64,000 bases of DNA from UBA1952 sp965246855 (lineage in GTDB: Bacteria; Bacteroidota; Bacteroidia; Chitinophagales; Chitinophagaceae). Position numbers and translations under genes: made by a program. Below the pieces are notes generated by a model. That model did no database searches. It was not told the DNA's origin and saw only the letters and a list, made by a program, of their open reading frames with translations. This document shows positions 17,444 through 26,698 of this stretch, piece after piece; within the stretch, counting starts at the first letter, position 1; each line of letters begins with the position of its first letter. The stretch spans positions 620,001 to 684,000 of the forward strand of contig CBDFFP010000005.1 of assembly GCA_965246855.1 (NCBI GenBank), given 5' to 3'.

Positions 17444-18208
17444 ATGGGCATTTGTAAACTTTGCATGGAGCAAAAAGAACTAATTAGGAAGTCGCACATT
17501 ATTCCTGCATTCATGTACAATGGAATGTTTGATGAGAATAATAAGCTGTCTTTTCAACCTATTAGAGAGGGAGCTATAGAGAAGCATGAAATCAAGCGCC
17601 CATCAGATGGTGAATACGAAGGAGGATTACTTTGCAATGAATGCGACAATACTTTATTAGGTCATTATTTTGAAGACTATGCTAGCAAGGCAATGTACGG
17701 TGGTCGTTTAGTAGCAAGTGAGTGTCCATTATTTCAGAGTTGTATCAGTCAGCATAACATAGAATTCATTAAATGCACTAGGATTAACTACACAAAGTAT
17801 AAGCTGTTTCTTTTGTCTGTTTTGTGGCGAGCCAGCATTTCAAATCGGTCATTCTTCAGTGAAATATCGTTAGGACAAAAGCATGAAGAAGAAATTAGAA
17901 GAATGATATTCAACAAAGATGCAGGTGAGGTAGATAAATTCCCTATCTTCATTTCGTCGTATTTGAATCATAAAGACCTGCCTAGAGAAATCATAATACA
18001 GCCAAGAAAAATTCAAGATGACCAATTGAAGGTGTTTGTCTTCTTGATAAACGGTTACCTCTATACCTTCTACGTCAATGAGGAAAATGCTAGTCTGCCA
18101 GCATATGTAACTGCTGAAACAATCAAGCCTAACAATGAGCTTAATATAATTCTATACTCAAGAGATAACGCAATTAATATGCTCAAAGCATACGCGGGAT
18201 TGAACTGA
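17444..18208 (+). CDS. HNH-like zinc-finger protein, possible nuclease
   Basis: A 254-residue AT-rich gene. The N-terminus has Cys4-x2-Cys7, then KSHIIP (His18) and a second pair Cys64-x2-Cys67 in GLLCNECDN. This is the arrangement of a treble-clef HNH fold: a zinc site plus the His of the catalytic motif. Whether a second catalytic His or Asn exists is unclear, so activity is uncertain. The remaining ~190 residues are mixed alpha/beta with no recognised domain; related proteins often occur near defence genes. Base composition differs strongly from pcrA upstream, and an insertion sequence lies directly downstream, both signs of acquisition. Confidence 0.6.
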   Translation: MGICKLCMEQKELIRKSHIIPAFMYNGMFDENNKLSFQPIREGAIEKHEIKRPSDGEYEGGLLCNECDNTLLGHYFEDYASKAMYGGRLVASECPLFQSCISQHNIEFIKCTRINYTKYKLFLLSVLWRASISNRSFFSEISLGQKHEEEIRRMIFNKDAGEVDKFPIFISSYLNHKDLPREIIIQPRKIQDDQLKVFVFLINGYLYTFYVNEENASLPAYVTAETIKPNNELNIILYSRDNAINMLKAYAGLN

Positions 18209-18300
18209 TAGTTTTGAGGTATGAATGTCGCTCGGCGAAAGGTTCCTTCCTTCTTCATATTAGCCCCCGTGGCTCGGCGAAGGCTTCTGCTCGCGGCTCG

Positions 18301-19754
18301 GTGAAGGCTCCCGCCCTTAACCTGTCCCACAACTTTTTGTTTGTCAAGCGTACATTAGCAGACATGTTTGAATGTGGTCATCTTTCCTCTATCAGTGCCG
18401 AGTTTGAAGGGCTGGCTTTACCCGATGCCCGTTTTGGCAAGCGGGTTCAGCAGATGGCAAGTCAAATGGCGGCGCATCCGGGGGCTTCTTTTTCAGCCGC
18501 TTTAGGAACGGCTCTTCGTAAGAGCGCCCACCGTCTTTTTGGCTATCAGGACTTGGATTTGGGCAGTACTCACCGCAGCCGCACCCAAGACCGCATCGCA
18601 GACCAAGAAACGGTTCTGCTCGTAGAAGACACCACCGACTTGGTGTACCACCAAAGCAACAAGACGGGCATGGGACCTTTGGGCGGCAGGGCAGACGGCA
18701 AGACGCGTGGACTGAACCTGCACAGTGCTTTGGCCTTGAGTACTGAAGGACTGCCCTTGGGCATCGTGTCCCATCATCTGTTCACGCCCTCAGACCAACA
18801 CAAAGGCAGCCGCCGGGAATCCATACCCATAGAGCAGAAAGAGTCTTACAAGTGGCTCCAAACAACAGAAGTCGCTAATGAACTGGCTGTCCGGCATCCG
18901 GGTGTTTGTTTTATCAAAGTAGGCGACCGGGAGGCGGACTTCTACCAGCACTACAGCCATCCCCGAATGGCGGGGGTGGAACTACTCGTTCGCCTTTCTC
19001 AGAAAAAACGTAAGGTGTATTATGAAGGGCAGGAGGTCAAAGTGGGCGATTTATCTGCGCTATTACCGGTAGCCGGGATGGGTGTTCTCTTCATCAAGCA
19101 GAAAGGCAAAGTCATAGAGAGAAAGGTATGCTACCGCTTTGGGCGGATACAGTTGCCGCCTACCGGTAGCGGTAAAACAAAAGCATCGGCACAAGCATCG
19201 GCACAAGCATCGGTGCAGGCGCAAGTAGTGACTATCAGCACCTTAGAGGGGGATAAAGACGCTTTGGAATGGTTGCTCTTAACCACCTTGCCGGTAAAGA
19301 AGGTGGAGGACTGTATGCGTATGGGCCATTATTATGCCTTGCGATGGACCATAGAACGCTATCACTTTATCTTAAAGTCGGGCTTAGGGATAGAGCGCAC
19401 CCAGTTGCAGGATGCTCAAAGCATTGGTTATGCGTTGTGGATGTGGGCGGTGGTAGGCTGGTGGGTGCTGTTGCTGTACCGGCTTGGCAGGCTGCGGGCA
19501 GAAGAAGGAGCCGGTATCTTCTTTGAAACAGAAATTATAGAAGTGCTGCAACTCACCACGCCTAAACCTATCCAAACGGTGGCTGATGTGGTAAGAGCAG
19601 TAGGCGTACTGGGCGGGTTCCAGCCGTCCAAAAAGCAGCCCATGCCGGGTGAAAAAACACTCTGGACAGGAGTCAGATTACTGGCTGCTCAAATCAAAAT
19701 TTATCAGGCCGCTAAGCAAAAATACGGGACAGGTTAAGGGCAGGAGCCTTCGCC
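18301..19754 (+). mobile_element. IS4-family insertion sequence (IS50/Tn5-like group)
   Basis: Terminal inverted repeats of ~28 bp with few mismatches: left arm GTGAAGGCTCCCGCCC then TTAACCTGTCCC (18301-18328), matched at the right by the reverse complement at 19726-19754. It contains one transposase gene. The left arm is preceded by two more partial copies of GGCTCGGCGAAGG (18231-18300), so the exact boundary and target duplication cannot be set. The family normally makes a 9-bp target duplication. Confidence 0.85.
18364..19737 (+). CDS. IS4-family DDE transposase
   Basis: A 457-residue transposase with the Tn5-type triad: Asp89 (LLVEDTTD), Asp188 (VGDREADFY) and Glu331 inside the diagnostic YREK signature (Tyr324, Arg327, Glu331, Lys338 in YALRWTIERYHFILK). 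This is the normal size for the group, so it may be active. The ATG at 18364 is chosen because the frame upstream of it is the terminal repeat itself. Oddly, residues ~273-287 are a low-complexity ASAQASAQASVQAQ run encoded by a 12-bp repeat; it lies in the beta insertion between the second Asp and Glu. Confidence 0.9.
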   Translation: MFECGHLSSISAEFEGLALPDARFGKRVQQMASQMAAHPGASFSAALGTALRKSAHRLFGYQDLDLGSTHRSRTQDRIADQETVLLVEDTTDLVYHQSNKTGMGPLGGRADGKTRGLNLHSALALSTEGLPLGIVSHHLFTPSDQHKGSRRESIPIEQKESYKWLQTTEVANELAVRHPGVCFIKVGDREADFYQHYSHPRMAGVELLVRLSQKKRKVYYEGQEVKVGDLSALLPVAGMGVLFIKQKGKVIERKVCYRFGRIQLPPTGSGKTKASAQASAQASVQAQVVTISTLEGDKDALEWLLLTTLPVKKVEDCMRMGHYYALRWTIERYHFILKSGLGIERTQLQDAQSIGYALWMWAVVGWWVLLLYRLGRLRAEEGAGIFFETEIIEVLQLTTPKPIQTVADVVRAVGVLGGFQPSKKQPMPGEKTLWTGVRLLAAQIKIYQAAKQKYGTG

Positions 19755-19814
19755 GACGAGCTTATCCGCCCAAATTTTAGCGCCACCCAAGCACCAAAAC
19801 AAACCGCTTCCAAC

Positions 19815-19822
19815 TATCTTTG
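19815..19822 (+). promoter_or_regulatory. -7 promoter box TATCTTTG of the toxin-antitoxin pair
   Basis: An exact TAnnTTTG match 18 bases before the antitoxin ATG at 19841. It overlaps a possible TTG start at 19820, which argues for the ATG. Confidence 0.55.
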
Positions 19823-19840
19823 AAGAAACAACCACACGTT

Positions 19841-20068
19841 ATGGGTTCTGCTACCATCACCATCAACACCGATGCGCTTTCCAATGATTTTCTGGAAGGA
19901 TTGAAGCGTATGTATCCCCACAAAACCGTGGAAATTTCGGTGCAACTCGCCGATGCTACCGACGAGATTTTGAGCAATCCTGATTTTGCGGAAGAACTTT
20001 CGCGCCGCATTGCCGGTATAGAAGCCGGAGAAAAATTGATTACCGTCAAGCCGGAAGACCTGCTATGA
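19841..20068 (+). CDS. Putative antitoxin of a YoeB-type module
   Basis: A 75-residue acidic protein directly before a YoeB-like toxin, sharing an ATGA overlap. The N-terminus is beta-like (ATITINTDALSNDFLEGLKRMYP), and the C-terminus (ELSRRIAGIEAGEKLITVKPEDLL) has the helix-plus-acidic-tail look of antitoxins that wrap their toxin. It is not a clear Phd/YefM protein. Identity rests mainly on its position. It probably binds the toxin and represses the shared promoter. Confidence 0.7.
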   Translation: MGSATITINTDALSNDFLEGLKRMYPHKTVEISVQLADATDEILSNPDFAEELSRRIAGIEAGEKLITVKPEDLL

Positions 20069-20328
20069 GATTCATCCAGTTTGAGCAGAAAGCGTTTGAA
20101 GAGTATCAGGTTTGGATTGAGACAGACCGCAGAATGGCGTTGCGCATCGGGGATTTAATCCGCGACATTTTGCGCGACCCCTTTACGGGAATTGGTAAGC
20201 CCGAACCGCTCCGGCATCAATACAAAGGCTATTGGAGCCGCCGCATAGATGAAGAACACCGGCTTCTCTACAAAGTCACGGACAACGCCATTACCATTGC
20301 GGCCTGCCGTTCTCATTACAAGTCGTAA
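20065..20328 (+). CDS. YoeB/Txe-family mRNA interferase toxin
   Basis: An 87-residue RelE-superfamily toxin. The family core LRHQYKGYWSRRIDEEHRLLYKV and the C-terminal SHY, with its catalytic His, are intact, as are the conserved Glu and Arg expected for ribosome-dependent mRNA cleavage. The size is normal (YoeB is 84 residues). It is translated from an overlap with the antitoxin. The pair sits between an insertion sequence and mfd, a typical accessory position. Confidence 0.9.
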   Translation: MRFIQFEQKAFEEYQVWIETDRRMALRIGDLIRDILRDPFTGIGKPEPLRHQYKGYWSRRIDEEHRLLYKVTDNAITIAACRSHYKS

Positions 20329-20372
20329 AGCACCTTCGCCGCCCAAACTTCCCACTCCCGGCACGGCCTTAT

Positions 20373-20380
20373 TACCTTTG
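20373..20380 (+). promoter_or_regulatory. -7 promoter box TACCTTTG of mfd
   Basis: An exact TAnnTTTG match ending 7 bases before the proposed GTG start at 20388; this suggests a leaderless transcript or a start further downstream. Confidence 0.5.
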
Positions 20381-20387
20381 CCCCCGC

Positions 20388-23300
20388 GTGAATCTTCCCG
20401 TACTTCAAGGCTTGTATGATGCCGATATCCGTATCCAGAACATGGCGGGGCGGCTCGGTGTGTCCGGTGGCGAAAGCAGGTTTTTGTTGGAAGGCTTGTA
20501 TGGCGCTGCGCCTGCATTTGTCGCTACCGCCGTCTGGCGCGCCACCGATGCCAACCACGTCATTATCCTGCGCAACAAAGAAGAAGCGGCCTATTTCCAC
20601 AACGATCTGGAACGGCTGACCGGCGCGTTAGACGTGTTCTTTTTCCCCGATTCTTTCAAAAAGACCGGCCATATCGGCGGCGACCTGAATTCCAGCCATG
20701 TGATGCTGCGCACCGAAGCACTGGCCAAGTTCACGCCCGACTCCCGGAAAAAAGTCTTGGTCACCTACCCCGAAGCACTGGTGGAAAAAGTGGTGAACCC
20801 CAAGGCACTTTCCAAAGACACGATCAGCATTAAAGTCGGGGAGAAACTACAGGTGGACGCGCTTTTGGAGCGGCTCGTGAGCCTCGGTTTCCGCAAGGAA
20901 GATTTTGCCTACGAGCCGGGTCAGTTTGCGGTGCGCGGCGGCATTCTGGACATCTATTCCTTCGGCAATGAGCATCCCTACCGCATTGAGCTTTTTGGCC
21001 GCGAGGTGGATTCCATCCGCATCTTCAACCCCGAAACGCAACTCTCGGAGCGCAAGCTCCTGAGCGTTACGATTCTGCCCAACGTAGAAACCAATTTTGA
21101 GACGGGCGAAAAAATTTCCTTGCCCGATTACCTGCCCGCGCAAACCTGCTTTTGGGCGCGCGACTGGGAGTTTGTTACCGGGCGGATGACCTTGTTGCTG
21201 GACGATATTCCCGACTTGCTTCCCGCCCCGCAAGCGCCAGGCGAAGACGAAGAAACGGGCAAGCCGCTCACCCGTGCCGACTTTGAAGACATGCCCCTGT
21301 GGCGACGCAAAATCGGTGGCCGGAACTTGATAGAATGGGACGGAACCGGGCTGGCGCAGTTGGAAGCATCGTCGGTGGAAAAGTTTGTTTTCAAAACGGA
21401 AGAGCAGCCGGTTTTCAACCGCAACTTCCCGATGCTGATTGCCGATTTGAAGCGCAGAACCGAGCCGCCCGCGAATGGTGCGGTGTTTCTCTTTGCGGAA
21501 AATCCCCGCCAGTTGGAGCGGCTGCGCAGCATCTTCACCGACCTTGCCGCTGAGGTGGAATTTGTGCCCATTGCGACGGCGCTTTCCAAGGGTTTTATTG
21601 ATACCGAGAAAAACGTTGCCTGCTACACCGACCACCAGATTTTTGGGCGCTATCACAAGTACAGTGTCAAGCAGGCGTACAGCAAAGGCAAGGCGCTGAC
21701 CATCAAAGCCCTGCGCGACCTGACACCCGGCGACTTTGTAACCCACATTGACCACGGCGTCGGGACGTACAGCGGGCTGCAAAAATTAGAAGTGAACGGC
21801 GCGATGCAGGAAGCCGTGCGCATCATCTACAAAGACGGCGACGTGCTGTATGTGAACGTCAATTCGCTGCATAAAATCAGCAAATACACCGGCAAGGAAG
21901 GCACGCCGCCGCGCATCAACAAGCTGGGCAGCGATGCTTGGGAAAAGCTCAAAAACAAAACCAAAAAGCAGGTCAAGGACATTGCCGCCGACCTCATCCG
22001 CCTCTATGCCAAGCGCAAGGCGAGCAAGGGTTTTGCCCACAGTCCCGACACGTATTTGCAGACCGAGCTGGAAGCGTCGTTCATCTACGAAGACACACCC
22101 GACCAGGCCAAAGCCACCGCCGACGTGAAGCGCGACATGGAAGCCGAAAGCCCGATGGACCGCCTTATTTGCGGCGACGTAGGCTTCGGGAAAACGGAAG
22201 TGGCGGTGCGCGCAGCCTTTAAAACCGTAGTGGATGGCAAACAGGCGGCCATCATGGTTCCGACAACGATTCTCGCCTATCAGCACTTCCAGACGTTCTC
22301 CGAAAGGCTGAAAGATTTCCCCTGCACGGTGGATTTTATCAACCGCTTTAAATCTTCCAAAGAGAAAAAAGAGACCTTGCAAAAGTTAGAGCAGGGCAAG
22401 GTGGACATCATCATTGGCACGCACGCGCTGCTTTCCAAAGACATCAAGTTTAAAGACCTCGGCGTGCTGATTATTGACGAAGAGCAGAAGTTTGGCGTGT
22501 CGGCGAAAGAGAAGTTGCGCGAGCGCAAAGCGAATGTGGACACGCTCACCTTGACCGCAACGCCGATTCCGCGCACGCTGCAATTCTCCCTGATGAATGC
22601 CCGCGACCTGAGCATCATCAACACGCCGCCACCCAACCGCCAGCCCGTTCATACCGAGTTGATGGGCTTTGACGAAGAAGCCATCCGCGACGCGATTTAC
22701 TACGAAACCGAGCGCGGCGGACAGGTGTATTTTGTACACAACCGCGTGCAAAGCCTGCCGGATATGGTGGCGAAGCTGCGCACGCTGTGCCCGGATTTAC
22801 ACTTCGCTATGGCGCACGGGCAAATGGAAGGCAACAAGCTGGAAGAGACGCTGCTGGATTTTATTGCCCACAAATTTGACGTGCTGGTTTGCACCACGAT
22901 TGTGGAAAGCGGCGTGGACATCACCAATGCCAACACGATTTTCATCCACAACGCCCACCAATTCGGCCTCTCCGATTTGCACCAAATGCGGGGCCGTGTG
23001 GGCCGGAATAACAAGAAAGCGTTTTGCTACCTGATAGCGCCGTCTATCATCACCCTGCCCGACGAAAGCCGGAAACGGCTGCAAACATTGGAGCAGTTCA
23101 ACGAGCTTGGCAGCGGCTTCCAAATTGCGATGCGCGACCTGGACATTCGCGGGGCCGGAAACCTTTTGGGCGGCGAGCAGAGTGGTTTTATTGCGGAGAT
23201 TGGCTTGGAGATGTACCAGAAAATTCTGGAAGAAGCCGTGCGGGAATTGAAGCGCACCGAGTTTGCCGACCTCTTTGCGGAAGAAATTCAGAAAGAGCGC

Positions 23301-23759
23301 GACTACGTAACCGATTGCGCCATTGACACTGACCTGGAAATCCTCATTCCCGACGCGTATGTGGAAAGCATCACCGAGCGGCTTTCGCTTTATACGACGC
23401 TGGACGGGCTGGAAAAAGACGAAGATTTGCGCGCCTTTCATGAGATGCTGACAGACCGTTTTGGCCCCGTGCCGCCGCCGGTAGAAAGCCTTTTCACCAC
23501 CATTCGCTGCCGCCGCATGGCGAAGGAATTGGGCTTTGAAAAGATGATTGTAAAGGGCGGACAGATGCGCCTGTATTTCATCTCCAACCCCGACTCGCCT
23601 TATTTTGAAAGCGATACCTTCCACCACATCATGCAGTACATCCAAACCCGCGTGGCCCACGTCAAGATGAAGCAGAGCGGCAAACTGTTTTACCTCACGG
23701 TGCAGAACGTGGACAATATGGAAGAAGCCGAGTGGTTTTTGAAGGGGATGATGCGGTAA
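20388..23759 (+). CDS. mfd: Transcription-repair coupling factor
   Basis: A 1123-residue superfamily 2 DNA translocase that removes RNA polymerase stalled at lesions and recruits UvrA. Domains in order: a UvrB-like N-terminal region (to ~residue 330), the CarD-like polymerase-interacting domain around 445-500 (GDFVTHIDHGVGTYSGLQKL), and a helicase core with Walker A GDVGFGKTE (~599), DEEQ box (~697) and TATPIPRTL. It ends with the TRCF C-terminal domain (LTDRFGPVPPPVESLF). Length is typical. GTG at 20388 gives MNLPVLQGLYD; the next in-frame Met is 18 codons later, so the start is not certain. Its stop is 5 bases from the stop of the convergent gene. Confidence 0.95.
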   Translation: MNLPVLQGLYDADIRIQNMAGRLGVSGGESRFLLEGLYGAAPAFVATAVWRATDANHVIILRNKEEAAYFHNDLERLTGALDVFFFPDSFKKTGHIGGDLNSSHVMLRTEALAKFTPDSRKKVLVTYPEALVEKVVNPKALSKDTISIKVGEKLQVDALLERLVSLGFRKEDFAYEPGQFAVRGGILDIYSFGNEHPYRIELFGREVDSIRIFNPETQLSERKLLSVTILPNVETNFETGEKISLPDYLPAQTCFWARDWEFVTGRMTLLLDDIPDLLPAPQAPGEDEETGKPLTRADFEDMPLWRRKIGGRNLIEWDGTGLAQLEASSVEKFVFKTEEQPVFNRNFPMLIADLKRRTEPPANGAVFLFAENPRQLERLRSIFTDLAAEVEFVPIATALSKGFIDTEKNVACYTDHQIFGRYHKYSVKQAYSKGKALTIKALRDLTPGDFVTHIDHGVGTYSGLQKLEVNGAMQEAVRIIYKDGDVLYVNVNSLHKISKYTGKEGTPPRINKLGSDAWEKLKNKTKKQVKDIAADLIRLYAKRKASKGFAHSPDTYLQTELEASFIYEDTPDQAKATADVKRDMEAESPMDRLICGDVGFGKTEVAVRAAFKTVVDGKQAAIMVPTTILAYQHFQTFSERLKDFPCTVDFINRFKSSKEKKETLQKLEQGKVDIIIGTHALLSKDIKFKDLGVLIIDEEQKFGVSAKEKLRERKANVDTLTLTATPIPRTLQFSLMNARDLSIINTPPPNRQPVHTELMGFDEEAIRDAIYYETERGGQVYFVHNRVQSLPDMVAKLRTLCPDLHFAMAHGQMEGNKLEETLLDFIAHKFDVLVCTTIVESGVDITNANTIFIHNAHQFGLSDLHQMRGRVGRNNKKAFCYLIAPSIITLPDESRKRLQTLEQFNELGSGFQIAMRDLDIRGAGNLLGGEQSGFIAEIGLEMYQKILEEAVRELKRTEFADLFAEEIQKERDYVTDCAIDTDLEILIPDAYVESITERLSLYTTLDGLEKDEDLRAFHEMLTDRFGPVPPPVESLFTTIRCRRMAKELGFEKMIVKGGQMRLYFISNPDSPYFESDTFHHIMQYIQTRVAHVKMKQSGKLFYLTVQNVDNMEEAEWFLKGMMR

Positions 23760-23764
23760 CAGGC

Positions 23765-24496
23765 TCAAGGAGTTGCGTCAAGCTCTTTGTCTTTTTGTAA
23801 TCGTTCTGCCCTTCGCCTTGCTCTTTCTGCGTCCCTTAGCTCTTGCTTTTCCTTGCCTCGGAACAGCCACATATACAGGAAAGTCGTTCCCACAACAATA
23901 CCCGTTCTGCCTAGCAACAGAACGATATTGGCCAGCACTTCGCTGCCGTCGCAGGCCAGACTACAACCGAGAGCCAGTACAGTTGCGCTTGCAAAAAGCG
24001 CGCAAATAAAAATCAGCACCGCGACCAGAATTTTCACCCACAGCGGCCAAGCCACGTAATGCTGCACCGTCCGGCGGACCCAGTTTCGTACTTTGGATTG
24101 GTGTTGTCCTACCGGTTTTTCAGTAACAGTAGTAGCTGCGCTTGCTGCCGTTACAGGAGCAGGAATGCGCTGCTCTAAAGTTCCGTTCCCCAGCAAAACC
24201 ATCAGCGCCATGCCGCAGGCGAGCATTCCTCCCTCTAACCGTTTCCGGCTTGCCCAAGTGTGCGGCACTTTCCTGCTTTTAATGGTGTACCGGACCGTAA
24301 TTCCGGCGGCGACCAGCAAGAAGAAAAGCTGCGAAGCGGCGGTTGTATCTCCTGGCAAAGGCGACATGACCGCGCCCACAAAAAGCGCCACGACCACCAG
24401 CAGAAAATGCCCCAGCACGAGCAGTATCCGCGCGGGCCACATGTTTTTGGAAGCCCAAAGAGAAAGGGCATAACCGTAGGCGGAGCACTTATTCAT
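23765..24496 (-). CDS. Multi-pass membrane protein, unknown
   Basis: A 243-residue protein with four likely transmembrane helices (about residues 24-44, 57-75, 150-176 and 186-210; a weaker one near 90-103) and a highly charged helical C-terminus (KEKQELRDAERARRRAERLQKDKEL). I recognise no family. The position of the charged tail suggests a cytoplasmic coiled coil. It is transcribed towards mfd and has no clear partner. Confidence 0.6.
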   Translation of the reverse strand: MNKCSAYGYALSLWASKNMWPARILLVLGHFLLVVVALFVGAVMSPLPGDTTAASQLFFLLVAAGITVRYTIKSRKVPHTWASRKRLEGGMLACGMALMVLLGNGTLEQRIPAPVTAASAATTVTEKPVGQHQSKVRNWVRRTVQHYVAWPLWVKILVAVLIFICALFASATVLALGCSLACDGSEVLANIVLLLGRTGIVVGTTFLYMWLFRGKEKQELRDAERARRRAERLQKDKELDATP

Positions 24497-24627
24497 TAGA
24501 GGGAAGGTACGCCACTTGCGACTTTTTTAATTCTTGCCCGACAATCAGTAAGGTCGGGATGTTTGCAAAGCAGAGAGTAATTCTCCCCAAAAGATACAAG
24601 TCAGGTTCAACGCGCCTAACAAAACCC

Positions 24628-25521
24628 CTACCGGTAAGCAACCGGCGTCTGGCCTACTCTTTTTTTGAAAAGCTTGCTAAAGGACTGCGGGTATTGAAAG
24701 CCTAAGTCGTAGGCAATCTCGCTCACGCTGCGGCCCGTGGTCGTCAAAATCTCTTTAGCCCGTTCAATCAGCCGGTCATGGATATGCTGCTGCGTGTTCT
24801 GGTGGGTAAGGTTCCGTAAAGCATCGCTGAGGTAAGCAGGCGACACCTGCAAATCACTCGCAAGTCCTTCTACGGTGGGCAGCACCGCGCGCGAATCCTG
24901 GGCGAAATAGGTATCCAACAAGGCTTCAAATTTGGCCAGCAAATCGTTGTTCAACGGCCTGCGGGAAAACGCCTGCCGGTCATAAAACCGGTTGCAATAG
25001 CTCAGGAGCAATTCCAGATTGGAGACTAATACCGCCTGGCTGTGCGCATCCAGCCGGGCCTCCATTTCCCGCTCTATGTTCTGGATAATGCCTTCCATAA
25101 TTCCTTCTTCCTCTTCTGAAAGATGTAACGCCTCGGTTGCGCTATAGGAGAAGAATCCATAGGCCCGGATGACACTCCCCAATGGATACTGCCGGATCAG
25201 GTCGGGATGAAACAGCAACGACCAGCCGTCTTTGCTGCGCACCGTTTCGTCATCAATCCGAAATACCTGTGCAGGCGCCATAAACGACAGGCTGCCTTCC
25301 TCGAAATCGTAGTGCGTCCTGCCATATTGCATCCGTCCCGCAAAGCCGCGCTTCATCGTGATGTTATACAGTTGCAGGGACACCAGCCCGCCGTCTAAAC
25401 CGTCTGCGCTCATTTCCGCATCATGCCGGATAAGCGTTATCAAAGGATGACGCGGCTTCGCCAGCCCCGACAAGCGGTGCAGTTCCGAAACAGACTGGAT
25501 AAGAAGCGGCGGCGTTTTCAT
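24628..25521 (-). CDS. AraC-family transcriptional regulator
   Basis: A 297-residue regulator. The N-terminal ~180 residues look like a cupin-type effector domain. The C-terminal ~100 carry the double helix-turn-helix, with LASDLQVSPAYLSDALRNLT and the diagnostic SEIAYDLGFQYPQSFSKLFKKRVGQTP. It starts 15 bases after the stop of the aldo/keto reductase gene on the same strand, so both probably share a transcript. It is likely to regulate that reductase (inference). Its ligand is unknown. Confidence 0.9.
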   Translation of the reverse strand: MKTPPLLIQSVSELHRLSGLAKPRHPLITLIRHDAEMSADGLDGGLVSLQLYNITMKRGFAGRMQYGRTHYDFEEGSLSFMAPAQVFRIDDETVRSKDGWSLLFHPDLIRQYPLGSVIRAYGFFSYSATEALHLSEEEEGIMEGIIQNIEREMEARLDAHSQAVLVSNLELLLSYCNRFYDRQAFSRRPLNNDLLAKFEALLDTYFAQDSRAVLPTVEGLASDLQVSPAYLSDALRNLTHQNTQQHIHDRLIERAKEILTTTGRSVSEIAYDLGFQYPQSFSKLFKKRVGQTPVAYR

Positions 25522-25536
25522 GAGCGGTTTCTTTTT

Positions 25537-26571
25537 TCAGGAAAGAAAATCTTCCCCACGGGCGCGGTCAGCAGTCATTATTTCCACCACGTTTTGCGGA
25601 TATTCCGTCTTCAGCTTGCTCACCTCGTCCAGCATTTTCAACTCTTCAGCACTCAGCGAGACCTCCACCGCGCCCAGATTGTCCACAAGCTGTTCCATCC
25701 GGGTAGCGCCAATAATAAGACTCGTTACCGCAGGCTTGTGCAACAGCCACGCAAGGGCCAGTTGGGCAACGCTGGTGCCTTTTGCTTCGGCCATCGGGTG
25801 CAACACATCCAGCACGTCATAAGCAAGTTCGGCATTTGCCGGCGGGAAAGGAAAATTGTTGTAGCGGCCTTTTTCGCTGCTGCCGTCGCGCTTGTATTTT
25901 CCGGTCAGGAAGCCGCCGCTCAAGGGGCTGTAGACAATCAGTCCCACTTTCTGGTCGGTCAGGAGCGGAATAAATTCGCGCTCCAAAGCCCGGTTGTCCA
26001 AGGCGTAGTTTGCTTGCAGCGAGGCAAATTTCTCCAGGTCTTTATAGGTAGAATAGCCCAGTGCTTTCATAAATTCCCACGCCATGAAGTTAGAGGCACC
26101 GATATAGCGCACTTTGCCGCTCCGCACAAGGTCGTCCAGCGTGCGCAGGGTTTCTTCAATCGGCGTGAGCGGGTCGGAAGTGTGCAGTTGATAGAGGTCA
26201 ATGTAATCCGTTCCCAGGCGGCGCAGGCTGCCTTCCACTTGTTCCATCAGGTGCTTGCGCGAGAGGCCGCGATTGTTTTCGCCTTTGCCCATGGAGCCGC
26301 GCACTTTGGTAGCCAGCACCAGGTCGTCGCGATTAATAGAAAGGTTGCGGATGGCCTGCCCAATCATCGTTTCCGAAAGCCCGGTGGAGTAGATGTTGGC
26401 AGTATCTATGAAGTTGATGCCCGCTTCCGTAGCCGTTTTTATTTGCGCATCCACGGCGTCTTGCCCCAGGTCTCCCATGTGGCTAAAGAAGCCCTTTCCG
26501 CCGTAGTTCATCGTGCCGAGGCACAAAACAGATACTTTGAGGCCCGTGTTGCCCAGTACTTTGTAGTTCAT
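25537..26571 (-). CDS. Aldo/keto reductase
   Basis: A 344-residue NADPH-dependent oxidoreductase. The catalytic tetrad can be seen: Asp in FIDTANIYSTG together with the Tyr in the same segment, Lys in LATKVRG and His in YQLHTSD. Phosphate-binding residues lie in the late SLIIGATRMEQL segment. It resembles the AKR11/12-like group used for general aldehydes and sugars. The AraC regulator follows in the same orientation. Confidence 0.92.
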   Translation of the reverse strand: MNYKVLGNTGLKVSVLCLGTMNYGGKGFFSHMGDLGQDAVDAQIKTATEAGINFIDTANIYSTGLSETMIGQAIRNLSINRDDLVLATKVRGSMGKGENNRGLSRKHLMEQVEGSLRRLGTDYIDLYQLHTSDPLTPIEETLRTLDDLVRSGKVRYIGASNFMAWEFMKALGYSTYKDLEKFASLQANYALDNRALEREFIPLLTDQKVGLIVYSPLSGGFLTGKYKRDGSSEKGRYNNFPFPPANAELAYDVLDVLHPMAEAKGTSVAQLALAWLLHKPAVTSLIIGATRMEQLVDNLGAVEVSLSAEELKMLDEVSKLKTEYPQNVVEIMTADRARGEDFLS

Positions 26572-26698
26572 TTTGGATGGGTGTTTGAAGACGGCAAAGG
26601 TCCGGGCGCGAGGACTTTGGCTTTGTATCCAAACTGGTGTTTCTTGGGTTCAGAAAGCATTTTTAGGGAAAGTAAGGATGCACCTGACCTGCCCATTC

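Noticed and set aside
18214..18363. Extended N-terminus of the IS4 transposase
   Set aside because: These codons are the terminal inverted repeat and its partial copies; the family start fits the ATG at 18364.
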